From: CAVWDU01 sp963840725
GTDB lineage: Bacteria > Pseudomonadota > Gammaproteobacteria > Pseudomonadales > Halieaceae
DNA: 64,000 bases
NCBI GenBank assembly: GCA_963840725.1
Contig: CAWIZY010000009.1
Span: forward strand, 248,001-312,000
Direction of reading: 5' to 3'
Shown: one piece after another, positions 34,173 to 42,700 of the stretch
Layout: every line of letters begins with the position of its first letter
Position numbering within the stretch: position 1 is the first letter of the stretch
Program-made: the position numbers and the translations under genes
Notes under the pieces: generated by a model
What the model saw: only the letters and a program-made list of their open reading frames with translations
Databases searched by the model: none
What the model was told of the DNA's origin: nothing

Positions 34173-34241
34173 CGCTGAGTCCTCTCTATGACCAGGGCGC
34201 GTGGGAGAGCCAGTGTGCGGCTCGACGGTTAATGAGTGTTT

Positions 34242-34262
34242 TTACGTTTAAATTAAGCGTAA
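34242..34262. promoter_or_regulatory. Palindromic operator candidate
   Basis: Two 10-base arms, TTACGTTTAA (34242-34251) and TTAAGCGTAA (34253-34262), separated by one base, with a single mismatched pair. It lies 45 bases before the regulator start and 70 bases before the LLM monooxygenase start, in an AT-rich pocket. Size, symmetry and place fit a MarR-family operator controlling both genes. Confidence 0.65.
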
Positions 34263-34306
34263 GATAGTTTTCTCTAAAGGGCAAGGTTCCCAAGACGCAG
34301 GAGGGA

Positions 34307-34987
34307 GTGGCGACAGTGGCAAGGGCTCGCGGCGACAAACAATCCGGTATGAGTGGTGATACCAGCGAAACGCGCTCCGGTGAGTCGGGTCCACCCCAGT
34401 GGCATCTGGCGCGCAGCCCGCACGAGGCGGCGCTGACCGAGGCGGAATTCGCGATCTTTCGCATCTTTGCCGCGTTCAACCGCTGGATGGATGACCTGGC
34501 AGCGTGTTGTCAGGATGATGTTGAGGCGCCCTGCAGCGGTATCGATTTTTCCCTGCTCAACGTGATCCGCATGCACGATCGACCCAAGGGGATCTCGGAG
34601 ATAGGCCGCCTGCTCAACCGGGACGACATGCCGAACCTGCAATACAGTCTGCGTAAATTGACCAAACACGGGTATATCGCCCGGGTGGGAGCCAAGGCGG
34701 CCAAGAAGGGGGCCACCTACCGGGCGACGGACAAGGGCGTCACTGCCACTGACCGGTACACCGACGTGCGGCGGACACTGTTGCTGCCCCTCACCCAATC
34801 CTTATCCGAAAGCGATCAACAGATGGTACAGGTCACCCGTATGCTGACGCTGATGTCGGGCATTTACGACCAGGCCGCCTGTATCGCCGCGACCCAGCGC
34901 GATGCCCTGGTGGCGGGTTCGGGAGGATCGGCAAGTGGTCTTTCTGGCGACAACGGGCCGGCGTTGGAAGCGGAGCTGCAGCGATGA
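34307..34987 (+). CDS. MarR-like winged-helix regulator
   Basis: A 226-residue protein of the predicted MarR-like group. The winged helix-turn-helix is at about residues 80-145: IDFSLLNVIRMHDRPKGISE, IGRLLNRDDMPNLQYSLRKL, TKHGYIARVGAKAAKKGATY and RATDKGV. Flanking helices should form the dimer interface. The GTG at 34307 follows GGGAG; the first 30 residues are poorly conserved, so a later start (ATG at 34349) is possible. It overlaps the MaoC gene by 4 bases (ATGA) and is divergent from the LLM monooxygenase, with a palindrome in between. Confidence 0.82.
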   Translation: MATVARARGDKQSGMSGDTSETRSGESGPPQWHLARSPHEAALTEAEFAIFRIFAAFNRWMDDLAACCQDDVEAPCSGIDFSLLNVIRMHDRPKGISEIGRLLNRDDMPNLQYSLRKLTKHGYIARVGAKAAKKGATYRATDKGVTATDRYTDVRRTLLLPLTQSLSESDQQMVQVTRMLTLMSGIYDQAACIAATQRDALVAGSGGSASGLSGDNGPALEAELQR

Positions 34988-35430
34988 AGACTTTCGAGGA
35001 TTTCAATGTGGGGGAGGTGATCGCGCTGTCGCCTTACACCGTGACGGAATCGGAGATGATCGCTTTTGCGCAACGCTACGATCCGCAGGACTTTCATACC
35101 GACCCCGAGGCGGCCACCCGCTCGCCGTTCGGCGGGCTGATCGCCAGCGGCTGGCTGACCACCGCCATCTTTATGCGCATGCAATGCGACAGTTTCATGC
35201 TGGAGTCGACGTGTGTCGGCTCGCCGGGGGTCGACGAGGTGCGCTGGCGGCTGCCGGTGCGACCCGGCGACACCCTGAGCGGTCACTGTGAGATTCTTCA
35301 GGTGCAGCCCTCCCGCTCGCGCCCCGACCGGGGCGCCGTGTTTTCCCTGGCGGTGCTCAACAACCAGGAAGGCGAGTGCGTGATGACCCTGGTAACCCGG
35401 GCAATTTTCCTCAAACGCACGTCCGCCTGA
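34984..35430 (+). CDS. MaoC-like (R)-hydratase/dehydratase
   Basis: A 148-residue hot-dog-fold protein. The hydratase-2 motif is present as YDPQDFHTDPEAATRSPFGG with Asp33 or Asp36 and His38 as catalytic candidates, followed by the usual LIASGWLTTAI helix. Such enzymes hydrate trans-2-enoyl-CoA or related thioesters. Its ATG overlaps the end of the regulator gene by 4 bases, so they are co-translated. Together with the LLM monooxygenase it may belong to breakdown of one organic compound. Confidence 0.88.
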   Translation: MKTFEDFNVGEVIALSPYTVTESEMIAFAQRYDPQDFHTDPEAATRSPFGGLIASGWLTTAIFMRMQCDSFMLESTCVGSPGVDEVRWRLPVRPGDTLSGHCEILQVQPSRSRPDRGAVFSLAVLNNQEGECVMTLVTRAIFLKRTSA

Positions 35431-35474
35431 GTTCGGTCCGATAGCGGCTTCTGTGGACTCTGCGGGTTTTTGCT

Positions 35475-36146
35475 CTAGCTTGCGCCAGCCAGCGCCAGGC
35501 TGTAGCGCTGACGCAGGATTTCCACGCGTTTGACGTAGGTTCGCGTTTCGGCGTACGGCGGCACGCCGCCGTGCCGCTCGACGGCCGCCGGCCCTGCGTT
35601 GTAGGCCGCGCAGGCCAGGCGGGTATCGCCGCCAGTGCGCTGCAGTAACTGAGCGAGGTAGCGAACACCCCCGTCGATATTCTGTTCGGGGGATCGCGAG
35701 TCGGCCACGCCCAGGTCAGCCGCGGTTGCCGGCATCAGCTGCATCAGCCCGACGGCACCTTTATTGGAGATCGCGTCGGCCTTGAAGGCCGATTCTGCGT
35801 GGATGACCGCCCTCACCAGTGCGGGGTCGACACCGTACTTTTGCGCCGCCGTGTTCACGGCATCCTCGAACGGGCTCAGGTACAGGGGCACGCTGTGCCA
35901 GTCGATACGTGAAGCCGGATTGCAGGCAAAACAGTCATAGCGCAATACCTCATAGCGCCGCCCGGCGGGCGCGGTATCTGAAAAGGTGGTGACACCGGAC
36001 GCTGCCCGGTACTTGTAGATCTTGACGTCCCCACTGATGCTCGCCGTGCGGCTCCAGTCGATGGACGGCGAGCGATGATGCCCCGGCCCGTCGCCGGGCA
36101 TGGCGAGAACCAGTGTGCCCAGAACCGTTGCAAGCAGAGGTATCAC
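35475..36146 (-). CDS. Lytic transglycosylase (SLT domain)
   Basis: A 223-residue periplasmic murein-cleaving enzyme. The SLT domain runs from about residue 90: VDPALVRAVIHAESAF with catalytic Glu118, then NKGAVGLMQLMPATA, LGVADSRSPEQNIDGGVRYL and CAAYNAGPAAVERHGGVPPY. The N-terminus has a signal peptide and a short DUF4124-like strand region (IYKYRAASGVTTFSDTAP). The GTG at 36146 is preferred since AGGAG lies about 9 bases upstream and the signal peptide starts there; an in-frame ATG-like start at 36317 would include the 15-bp repeats. Confidence 0.9.
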   Translation of the reverse strand: MIPLLATVLGTLVLAMPGDGPGHHRSPSIDWSRTASISGDVKIYKYRAASGVTTFSDTAPAGRRYEVLRYDCFACNPASRIDWHSVPLYLSPFEDAVNTAAQKYGVDPALVRAVIHAESAFKADAISNKGAVGLMQLMPATAADLGVADSRSPEQNIDGGVRYLAQLLQRTGGDTRLACAAYNAGPAAVERHGGVPPYAETRTYVKRVEILRQRYSLALAGAS

Positions 36147-36255
36147 GGCATGCGTCTCCTGTTTGAAGCGCTCATGGTACCGCGGTCCGTTGGCCGCGCC
36201 ATTCAAAAACTGTCGAAAAGTGGTAACGCCGAGTACGGGTTTGCCTGAAAGCCCC

Positions 36256-36300
36256 GCGGGGCGGCCCTCCGCGGGGCGGCCCTCCGCGGGGCGGCCCTCC
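36256..36300. repeat. Three perfect 15-bp GC-only-biased tandem repeats
   Basis: Three identical copies of GCGGGGCGGCCCTCC at 36256-36270, 36271-36285 and 36286-36300, preceded by the 12-base palindrome GCCCCGCGGGGC (36251-36262). It lies in the 271-base gap between the FAD oxidoreductase stop and the transglycosylase start. The perfect copies suggest recent slippage. No gene is supported in the rest of the gap (36147-36417). Confidence 0.92.
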
Positions 36301-36417
36301 GCTTGCGCCGCTGCCAAGGACTGCGGCCATTACCTGCGCGACGCGCCTTGCTTTGGACGCTTCAGAGCTCTGCTGAGTGCGATTGCCATTATTCAGACGT
36401 GCCTCAAGTCCCGGCGG

Positions 36418-37890
36418 TTAGTACCGCAGGGATTCCAGCAGTCTGTTCACCCCGGACGCCAGACGGGAGACCGGTGGCGGCCATTCCCTGCGTCCCACCG
36501 ACTCCTCGGCGCCCAGTGCGAGACTGGTGGCCTGGTAGCCCAGCCAGCGCAGGGGTTCGGGATGCCAGCGACGCAGAGGCCGATCCAGCGGGCAGCGGTG
36601 TGCCCACGGCTGACCGACCAGATCCGATTTCCGCTTTAGCAGAAGATCCACCAGGGTCCTGGCCATGAGATTGGAGGCGCCCACACCCTCGCCACCGTAG
36701 CCACCGGCGGTGCCGAGACCTGAAACGGGATCGTAGATCGCGTGGGGCCCGGGGCCTCTCGCCACGCCCAGCGTGCCACCCCAACGGTGCGTGATCGGCA
36801 CGCCTTCCAGTTGCGGCAGGCAGTCCAGAAGTAATCCGTGAATCTTCTCAAAAGCCCGTTTGTCGCCGCTGAAGTCACTGCGGGGTCGACCGCCATAGCG
36901 ATACGCTCCCCGGGCGCCGAACACCAGGCGATCGTCCACGCTGCGCTGGCCGTAGGTGACGACCGGTGATGCATCGCTGAATACCTCGCAGTCAGCGAGC
37001 CCGATAGCCGACCACTGATCGTCGTTGAGCGGTGTCGTGGCCAGGATGCGACTGGAGACCGGTAATACCCGGTTGCGCAAGGCCGCGAACTCGTAGTTGA
37101 ATCCTTCGACAGCGATGATGCGCACCGGGGCGCGGATCCAGCCGCGGTCGGTTTGCACCGCGTCTTCCCCGATGGCGAGCGCGCGGGTTTGCTCATAGAT
37201 ATCAACGCCCAGATGCTCAACCGTGTCTGCAAGTCCGCGGGCCAGGGCAGCCGGTTGGATGCGCGCGATGTGAGGTGTGAAAATGGCACCCAGCGGGCGA
37301 CGAATCCCGAGCCGCGCCGACAGCTCGGGGCCGGATAGCCAGCGGTAGTCTGTTTCCCTGAAGCCGACCGATCGCAGTACATCAAGCTGTTGTCGCTGCA
37401 CCGTTTCCTGGCGCGGATAGCGCGCGGCCGCATAGATTCCTCCGCCGCGGTGATAACCGCATTCGATACCGCTCGCATCCAGCACCCGCTCGACCTCCGG
37501 GAGGATACCGCGCAGGCTCGCGAGCGCACTGAGGCGACGCTGCCCCGGAAGCCGACGGAGACAGTCGTCGACTCGGTCGATGGAACCCATCAGCCAGCCG
37601 CCGTTGCGCCCGGATGCGCCGAACCCGCAGACATGGGTCTCGACAATGCTCACCGACAGTCCCGGTGCCAGGGCTTTCAGGTAGTAGGCAGTCCAGAGGC
37701 CGGTGAAACCGCCGCCGATGATGACCACGTCCGCCTCACGGTCACCGGACAGGGGTGTGCGGGGCAGGGGCGCCTGCTCACCGGACAGCCACAGGCTGAT
37801 ATCGCGGTAGCGCGTTGCTGCCACGGTGTCGGGAGAGCCGGGGTTCTCGATCACCGGGCGGCACCGGTCGGCGGGCGTGCGTGCCGGCAC
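36418..37890 (-). CDS. FAD-dependent oxidoreductase (DAO family)
   Basis: A roughly 490-residue amine/amino-acid oxidase of the DAO fold. The dinucleotide motif is ADVVIIGGGFTGLWTAYYLK, followed by the family's FGASGRNGGWLMG; the C-terminal FAD contact is THRWGGTLGVARG and GGYGGEGVGASNLMARTL. It resembles gamma-glutamylputrescine oxidase/PuuB-like proteins; the substrate is unknown. The start is not clear: GTG at 37890 is used here, a TTG at 37911 and a GTG at 37824 are also in frame, and none has a good ribosome binding site. The C-terminal 70 residues are Arg/Leu-rich and beyond the core domain. Confidence 0.85.
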   Translation of the reverse strand: MPARTPADRCRPVIENPGSPDTVAATRYRDISLWLSGEQAPLPRTPLSGDREADVVIIGGGFTGLWTAYYLKALAPGLSVSIVETHVCGFGASGRNGGWLMGSIDRVDDCLRRLPGQRRLSALASLRGILPEVERVLDASGIECGYHRGGGIYAAARYPRQETVQRQQLDVLRSVGFRETDYRWLSGPELSARLGIRRPLGAIFTPHIARIQPAALARGLADTVEHLGVDIYEQTRALAIGEDAVQTDRGWIRAPVRIIAVEGFNYEFAALRNRVLPVSSRILATTPLNDDQWSAIGLADCEVFSDASPVVTYGQRSVDDRLVFGARGAYRYGGRPRSDFSGDKRAFEKIHGLLLDCLPQLEGVPITHRWGGTLGVARGPGPHAIYDPVSGLGTAGGYGGEGVGASNLMARTLVDLLLKRKSDLVGQPWAHRCPLDRPLRRWHPEPLRWLGYQATSLALGAEESVGRREWPPPVSRLASGVNRLLESLRY

Positions 37891-38337
37891 GACCGCATGG
37901 CCGTCGTGCAATGACAGGGTATCCCGGCGTCTTCGAGCGGCGGCTGGGACATGATCAACACTCTCCTTTACTGGCGGTCTGCGCGTATGAACGCGGGTGT
38001 TGTGCAGTGTGGGTGGTTCGTTAGTGATCCGCGCCCGGCTTACAGTTGCCAGTTTTTTTTTAACGCTTTTTGCATACTGGCTGAGTCCGGCGAATCGAGC
38101 GACAGCGTGGCGCGCAAAGTGTACTGTAAAGCAGACCGAAAAGCTGCGCCTGCGGGCAATAATTGCCGGTCTTGAAAGCGCGTGCTCGTCTACGGATCGC
38201 GGGATTATTCAGGGCCCTGGCTCATCCCCACGTGCCGTATCGGGTGCAACTGCGGTATAGTCATGCGGGTTCGCATCGACGCGTGGGCCCGGCAATTGTC
38301 CGTGTGTCGCCTCCCCTTCACCCGCCCCAGGCTCGCT
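37891..38337. promoter_or_regulatory. Divergent intergenic region upstream of the ligase/glucan synthase cluster
   Basis: About 450 bases without a supported gene. It includes a T9 tract at about 38053-38061 in an AT-rich pocket, and a -10-like TATAGT at 38256-38261 facing the downstream cluster, with no good -35. The promoter of the 38338-47078 cluster most likely lies here. Confidence 0.35.
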
Positions 38338-39270
38338 ATGCTGCAACGTGTGCTCTTCGGTCCCCAGAACCCTGTCCGTAACCTCGGTCAGGCATTCAGT
38401 GACGGGGCAATCCCCGGGGAGCCGGTAGGGGTGATCTCGGCGGCCTGGCAGGAGGCCGAGGGTGACTTCGAAGAGCTCGGTGAACTGGTGCCGCGACCTC
38501 TGGTGAACATCGATCTCTATCGGCGCGCTGAGCAGGTGTTTGAGCGGGATCGCCATCTCCTTGCCGCGTATCGCCAGCGCCAGGATCGCCTGCAATCGCT
38601 ACAGCGACTCTACCGGCTTCGATTGCGTCAGCTGGTCGTTGCGGCGCGGCGGGTAAAAGGGACGGACGAGCCCGGCGATCTCGCGGCCGCGGAAGCACGG
38701 CACGCGATTGCGCAGTTGCGTGCGCTCGATCGGCACCACATGAAACGGATTGGCGGCATCTATGACGAATTCGCTGATCGCTTGAGTGGCAGGAAATCCA
38801 GGCTGCTTGCAGCGCACGTTGAGGAAGTGAGTTCACTGCTGGCGGATTGCGCGACGGTTCTGCTCACGGGTGGCAACGTGCTGGTGCTGCTGAACCGGCT
38901 GCAGCTTTTCGGGTTACGAGAGGCGCTCGCGAGCCGCCACCTGGTGGCGTGGTCCGCGGGGGCCATGGTATTGGCGTCGCGCGTGGTGTTGTTCCACGAC
39001 AGCAAGCCGCTCGGTCGGCGGGACGCGGAAGTGCTGGGCGCCGGTATGGGGCTCCTGCCCGGTCACGTGTTTCTACCGGATGCGGCACGTCGCCTGCGCG
39101 AGCGTGACGCAGCGCGCATCGGCCTGTTCGCCGGCCGTTTTTCACCGGATCGATGCCTGACGCTCGACAGCGGCTCACAGCTGCACTACCTCGACTCACG
39201 GCTGCAGGCCGCCCGCAACGTGGACCAGCTGTCCGTGCGTGGCGGCGTGTCCCGCCTGGTCGCCCGGTGA
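38338..39270 (+). CDS. S51-peptidase-like protein with helical N-terminal extension
   Basis: A 310-residue protein. The second half resembles peptidase family S51 (dipeptidase E, cyanophycinase): CATVLLTGGNVLVLLNRLQL matches the 'GGGN' oxyanion strand, VAWSAGAMVLA carries the nucleophile serine (Ser206) in SAGA context, and LGAGMGLLPGHVFLPDAARR is at the place of the 'PHY' histidine motif, though the His is not at the usual position. The first 150 residues are helical and Arg/Leu-rich. The ATG at 38338 is the natural start of the conserved region. The next gene begins in a GTGA overlap, so they are translationally coupled. A role in trimming an amide-bonded product fits the ligases downstream. 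Confidence 0.7.
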   Translation: MLQRVLFGPQNPVRNLGQAFSDGAIPGEPVGVISAAWQEAEGDFEELGELVPRPLVNIDLYRRAEQVFERDRHLLAAYRQRQDRLQSLQRLYRLRLRQLVVAARRVKGTDEPGDLAAAEARHAIAQLRALDRHHMKRIGGIYDEFADRLSGRKSRLLAAHVEEVSSLLADCATVLLTGGNVLVLLNRLQLFGLREALASRHLVAWSAGAMVLASRVVLFHDSKPLGRRDAEVLGAGMGLLPGHVFLPDAARRLRERDAARIGLFAGRFSPDRCLTLDSGSQLHYLDSRLQAARNVDQLSVRGGVSRLVAR

Positions 39271-40403
39271 ACCGCCTGCTGCAGCAGTTCATCGCCGGCG
39301 GTATCCCCGGGCCCGAGGCGATCGACCGCTTTATCGCCGCGAACAGCTTCCCGCTGGTCGACGGGGGCGAGATCACCTTTGTGTATCGCGGCGATGCTGA
39401 CGCGGTCTTCCTGCGCTGCTGGATATCCGGCCTGAACACGGCGGAACCGCTCAACCGGTTGCCGGAATCCGACCTGTGGGCCGCGACGATAGAACTCCCG
39501 CCGGGGTCCCGGATCGAGTACAAGTTAGAGCGCGTCGCGCACGGTGGGCGTGAGTTGATCACGGATCCGCTGAACCCGGTGCTGGCTCGGGATCCTTTCG
39601 GCGCCAATTCGGTGTGCCAGGGGGATGGCTACGAGCGCCCGGCCTGGTCGTTACCCGATCCGCAGGCGCGCCCGGGCTCGTTGCACCCGGAACACCTCCA
39701 TAGCGCGGCGCTGGGCGGCAGGCGCGACTTTCAGCTCTACCTGCCCGCGCGTTTCCGCCGCAACCGCCGTTATCCTTTACTGGTCGTGCACGATGGTGTC
39801 GACTATCTCGAGTTCGCGGCCCTGAAGACGGTGCTGGACAACCTGACCCACTACCTCGAGATACCGGAGCTCGTGGTCGCGTTGACCCAGTCGCCCGACC
39901 GGCTGGTGGAGTACGGCGCCGACGATCGACATGCCCGTTTTATCGTAGAGGAGCTGATACCGCACCTCGAAGCCAGGTACCCGTTGATCGAGGACACGTC
40001 GGCACGATGCCTGATGGGGGCCAGTTTTGGCGGGGTCGCCGCCCTGCACACCGCCTGGCGCTACCCGCAACGCGTCGGTTGCCTGTTGCTGCAGTCGGGC
40101 TCCTTCGCTTTCAGCGATCTCGGCCGGCACCAGCGTGGGCCGGTGTTCGACCCGGTAGTGGAATTCATGAACGCCTTCCGGGCATCTCCGGGCCGCCCTG
40201 TCGAAAAAATCTACATGAGTTGCGGAATCTATGAATCCCTCATTTATGAAAACCGGTCCCTGCTGCCGCGCTTGCAGCAACAGGGTCTGGAGGTTCGGTT
40301 TGAGGAGGCGCGCGACGCCCACAACTGGGAGAACTGGCGCGACCGGTTGCGCAACGGCCTCGCCTGGCTTTTTCCAGGTCCGCTGTGGATGGTTTACGAG
40401 TAG
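39267..40403 (+). CDS. Enterochelin-esterase-like alpha/beta hydrolase with N-terminal E-set domain
   Basis: A 378-residue protein. Residues about 25-130 form an E-set/CBM48-like domain (EITFVYRGDADAVFLRCWIS, WAATIELPPGSRIEYKLE). The second part is a putative esterase (Fes/esterase D type): RDFQLYLPARFRRNRRYPLL, the nucleophile motif LMGASFGGVAALHTAWRYP and the catalytic His in DAHNWENWRDRL. The N-terminal domain is the kind found in glucan-acting enzymes and enterochelin esterases. The GTG start overlaps the stop of the S51-like gene by 4 bases. It may cleave or make an ester in the product of this cluster. Confidence 0.85.
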   Translation: MNRLLQQFIAGGIPGPEAIDRFIAANSFPLVDGGEITFVYRGDADAVFLRCWISGLNTAEPLNRLPESDLWAATIELPPGSRIEYKLERVAHGGRELITDPLNPVLARDPFGANSVCQGDGYERPAWSLPDPQARPGSLHPEHLHSAALGGRRDFQLYLPARFRRNRRYPLLVVHDGVDYLEFAALKTVLDNLTHYLEIPELVVALTQSPDRLVEYGADDRHARFIVEELIPHLEARYPLIEDTSARCLMGASFGGVAALHTAWRYPQRVGCLLLQSGSFAFSDLGRHQRGPVFDPVVEFMNAFRASPGRPVEKIYMSCGIYESLIYENRSLLPRLQQQGLEVRFEEARDAHNWENWRDRLRNGLAWLFPGPLWMVYE

Positions 40404-40412
40404 CGAGCTTTT

Positions 40413-40454
40413 GGCCGGCGAGGTGCGGCCGGCTAGGTGTGGCCGGCGAGGTGC
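40413..40454. repeat. Three 14-bp tandem repeats between esterase and ATP-grasp genes
   Basis: Units GGCCGGCGAGGTGC (40413-40426), GGCCGGCTAGGTGT (40427-40440) and GGCCGGCGAGGTGC (40441-40454). They start 10 bases after the esterase stop, in a 200-base gap inside the cluster. The gap also holds a good ribosome binding site just before the ligase gene. Confidence 0.92.
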
Positions 40455-40603
40455 ACATCTGAAACACTATCTCCGCGGCGGCTGTGGCGTTACTATCGGG
40501 CTCGTGCGCCCGGGTCCGCCCGAAGCCCCTGTGTTTCTGTTTGGGCCGGGCTCGTGACAACGACGGCCTGTGGGCCGCTCGACATTTTTCAGGGGAGGGA
40601 GTC

Positions 40604-41848
40604 GTGGCAACAATTACCAGGAAAATCGGTCTGTCGCTGGGTGCGGATCTGTGTTGGCCCATCTGCTACGAAGCGCTGTTGCGCAAGCTCGACCTTGCGG
40701 TTCCCGATGGCGGGGACGAGATCCGTTTTGCGGTGGAACGTATCCAAATCGAACCTTTCGACCTGCGCCAGCCCTGCTCCTACGACGTGGTGATCGACCG
40801 GCTGACGCACTGGTACCACCTGTCCCGGGAATGGATAAAGAAGTCGATCCTGACCGATGACCTCTACGTGTTCAACAACCCGTGGTCATTGCAGTCGATG
40901 GAGAAGCAGACCAGTTACTGCGCCATGATGCGCCTTGGCTTTCCCATCCCCGATACCTGGCTGATTCCGCCCAAGGCCTATGCTGAGTCAGCGGACCTGC
41001 GGCCGACACTGGATCGTTACGCTCGCCTTTTCGATCTCGGTGCAATCGGTGATGCGATAGGCTATCCCCTGTTCATGAAGCCCTACGACGGTGGTGCCTG
41101 GGTCGGCGTAACTGCGGTCAAGGATGCCGATTCCCTGCTGGCGGCCTACAACACCAGCGGCACCCGGGTAATGCACCTGCAGAAGGGCGTGATACCCCAC
41201 GATGCCTTTGTCCGCTGCGTCGGCCTGGGGCCTCAGTGGCGCTGCGTGAATTACGATCCGGACGCTCCGCTTCATGACCGCTACCGCACCGAGGTGGATT
41301 TTTTGCCGCCGGAACAGGAGAAACACCTGACCCAGATGACCATGGTCATCAATGCGTTCTTCGGCTGGGACTTCAATTCCTGCGAAGCCCTGCGCCGCGA
41401 TGGTGTGTGGCACCCGATCGACTTTGCCAACGCCTGTCCGGATTCCCAGGTTACCTCGCTGCATTACCACTTCCCGTGGCTGATCAAGGCGAACCTTCGC
41501 TGGTCACTGTTCTGTGCCGCCACGAGAAGACGGGTGAAAACCAACCTCGACTGGGACCGGTATTTTCAGATTGCCGACAGCGACGCCTCATTCGACGACA
41601 AGTTGGCGGGCTACGTGGCGCTCGCGGAAGCGCATTTCGACATCCCGGCGTTCGAGGCATTCTGTGCCGAACATCTCGGCGACCTCGATGCCGCCGCCGA
41701 TGAGTTCTTTACCTCTGACGAGGCCAGGGATGCCATCCGCCAGAAGGTCCAGGCCCTTTACCCGCCTGAGGAGGTAGAGGAGTTCACGGCGCTTTTCTGG
41801 GATCGCGTGCAAAGTGCCCTGGCTGCTGAACGGGACAGCCGGTCGTGA
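40604..41848 (+). CDS. ATP-grasp ligase (first of three)
   Basis: A 414-residue ATP-grasp protein. The ATP-lysine segment is YPLFMKPYDGGAWVGVTAVK; the adenine-contact strand is VMHLQKGVIPHDAFVRCVGL; the metal-binding end is HPIDFANACPDSQVTSL. ATP-grasp enzymes join a carboxylate to an amine, thiol or hydroxyl through an acyl phosphate. The C-terminal 110 residues are helical and specific to this group. The GTG at 40604 has GGGGAGGGA upstream. Its stop overlaps the next esterase gene as GTGA. Confidence 0.85.
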   Translation: MATITRKIGLSLGADLCWPICYEALLRKLDLAVPDGGDEIRFAVERIQIEPFDLRQPCSYDVVIDRLTHWYHLSREWIKKSILTDDLYVFNNPWSLQSMEKQTSYCAMMRLGFPIPDTWLIPPKAYAESADLRPTLDRYARLFDLGAIGDAIGYPLFMKPYDGGAWVGVTAVKDADSLLAAYNTSGTRVMHLQKGVIPHDAFVRCVGLGPQWRCVNYDPDAPLHDRYRTEVDFLPPEQEKHLTQMTMVINAFFGWDFNSCEALRRDGVWHPIDFANACPDSQVTSLHYHFPWLIKANLRWSLFCAATRRRVKTNLDWDRYFQIADSDASFDDKLAGYVALAEAHFDIPAFEAFCAEHLGDLDAAADEFFTSDEARDAIRQKVQALYPPEEVEEFTALFWDRVQSALAAERDSRS

Positions 41849-42576
41849 GCAGCAAGGTTACCGAACACTGGTATTCCGACCGCGTTGGCCAGACAGTGAC
41901 CCTGGTGCGCTGGGGACACTACGGCACGCCGGTGCTTCTATTCCCCACGGCGGGTGGCGATGCGGAGGAGATCGAACGATTTCAGCTGATCGCCGCCCTG
42001 GCGCCCTTGATCGATGGCGGTCGCATCAAGGTCTATTCGATCGATAGCATCGCCGGCAAGGCCTGGATCTCCAAGCGCCATTCACCCGAATACTGCTCGG
42101 CCTTGCAGAATGCATTTGACGCCTGTGTCCACCGGGAGATCGCGCCGGCAATACGACTCGACTGCCGCAGCGACGATATCGAAATCATCACTGCCGGCGC
42201 GTCGATCGGGGCATTCAATGCCGTGGCCAGTGTGTGTCGCCACCCGGAAGTGTTCAAGCTGGCCATCGCCATGAGCGGGACATTCGACCTGTCGGATCTC
42301 CTCGATGAGCGCCTGCCCGAGGACTTTTATTTCTCATCGCCCCTGCACTACCTGCCCAACCTCGAGGGTGCTCCGCTGGCGGCCCTGCGCAACCGATTTA
42401 TCCTCCTGCCGAGTGGCGAGGGAGACTATGAGGATATCGGCGAGTCCTGGCGACTGGCAGACCTGCTGGGTCGCAAGGGCGTTCCCAACCGCGTCGACTC
42501 ATGGGGCCCCGGCTACCACCATGACTGGATCACATGGCGCGAGATGTTGCCGAAGTACCTGGCCGAGTTTGCCTGA
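41845..42576 (+). CDS. Esterase-D-like alpha/beta hydrolase
   Basis: A 243-residue putative esterase. Family segments are LVRWGHYGTPVLLFPTAGGD, the nucleophile elbow ITAGASIGAFNAVASVCRHP (Gly-Ala-Ser-Ile-Gly) and a C-terminal His in GYHHDWITWREMLPKYL. It lacks a signal peptide, so it acts in the cytoplasm. It is coupled to the preceding ATP-grasp gene through a GTGA overlap. A second hydrolase of the same fold lies two genes upstream, so the two probably act at different steps. Confidence 0.85.
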   Translation: MSSKVTEHWYSDRVGQTVTLVRWGHYGTPVLLFPTAGGDAEEIERFQLIAALAPLIDGGRIKVYSIDSIAGKAWISKRHSPEYCSALQNAFDACVHREIAPAIRLDCRSDDIEIITAGASIGAFNAVASVCRHPEVFKLAIAMSGTFDLSDLLDERLPEDFYFSSPLHYLPNLEGAPLAALRNRFILLPSGEGDYEDIGESWRLADLLGRKGVPNRVDSWGPGYHHDWITWREMLPKYLAEFA

Positions 42577-42700
42577 GCGGGACCCCCTTGCGACGCTGCC
42601 CCGGTTGGCACTGCGGCGGAGGCGGCTATGGCACTCCGGGTGACGACGGTCTTGTGCAAGCTATACTGGTCATTCATTCTCCACTGCCACCGGGCTCCCC

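Noticed and set aside
32999..40454. Short repeats considered as CRISPR-like
   Set aside because: The units are adjacent with no spacers and no cas gene is present; they are simple tandem arrays.
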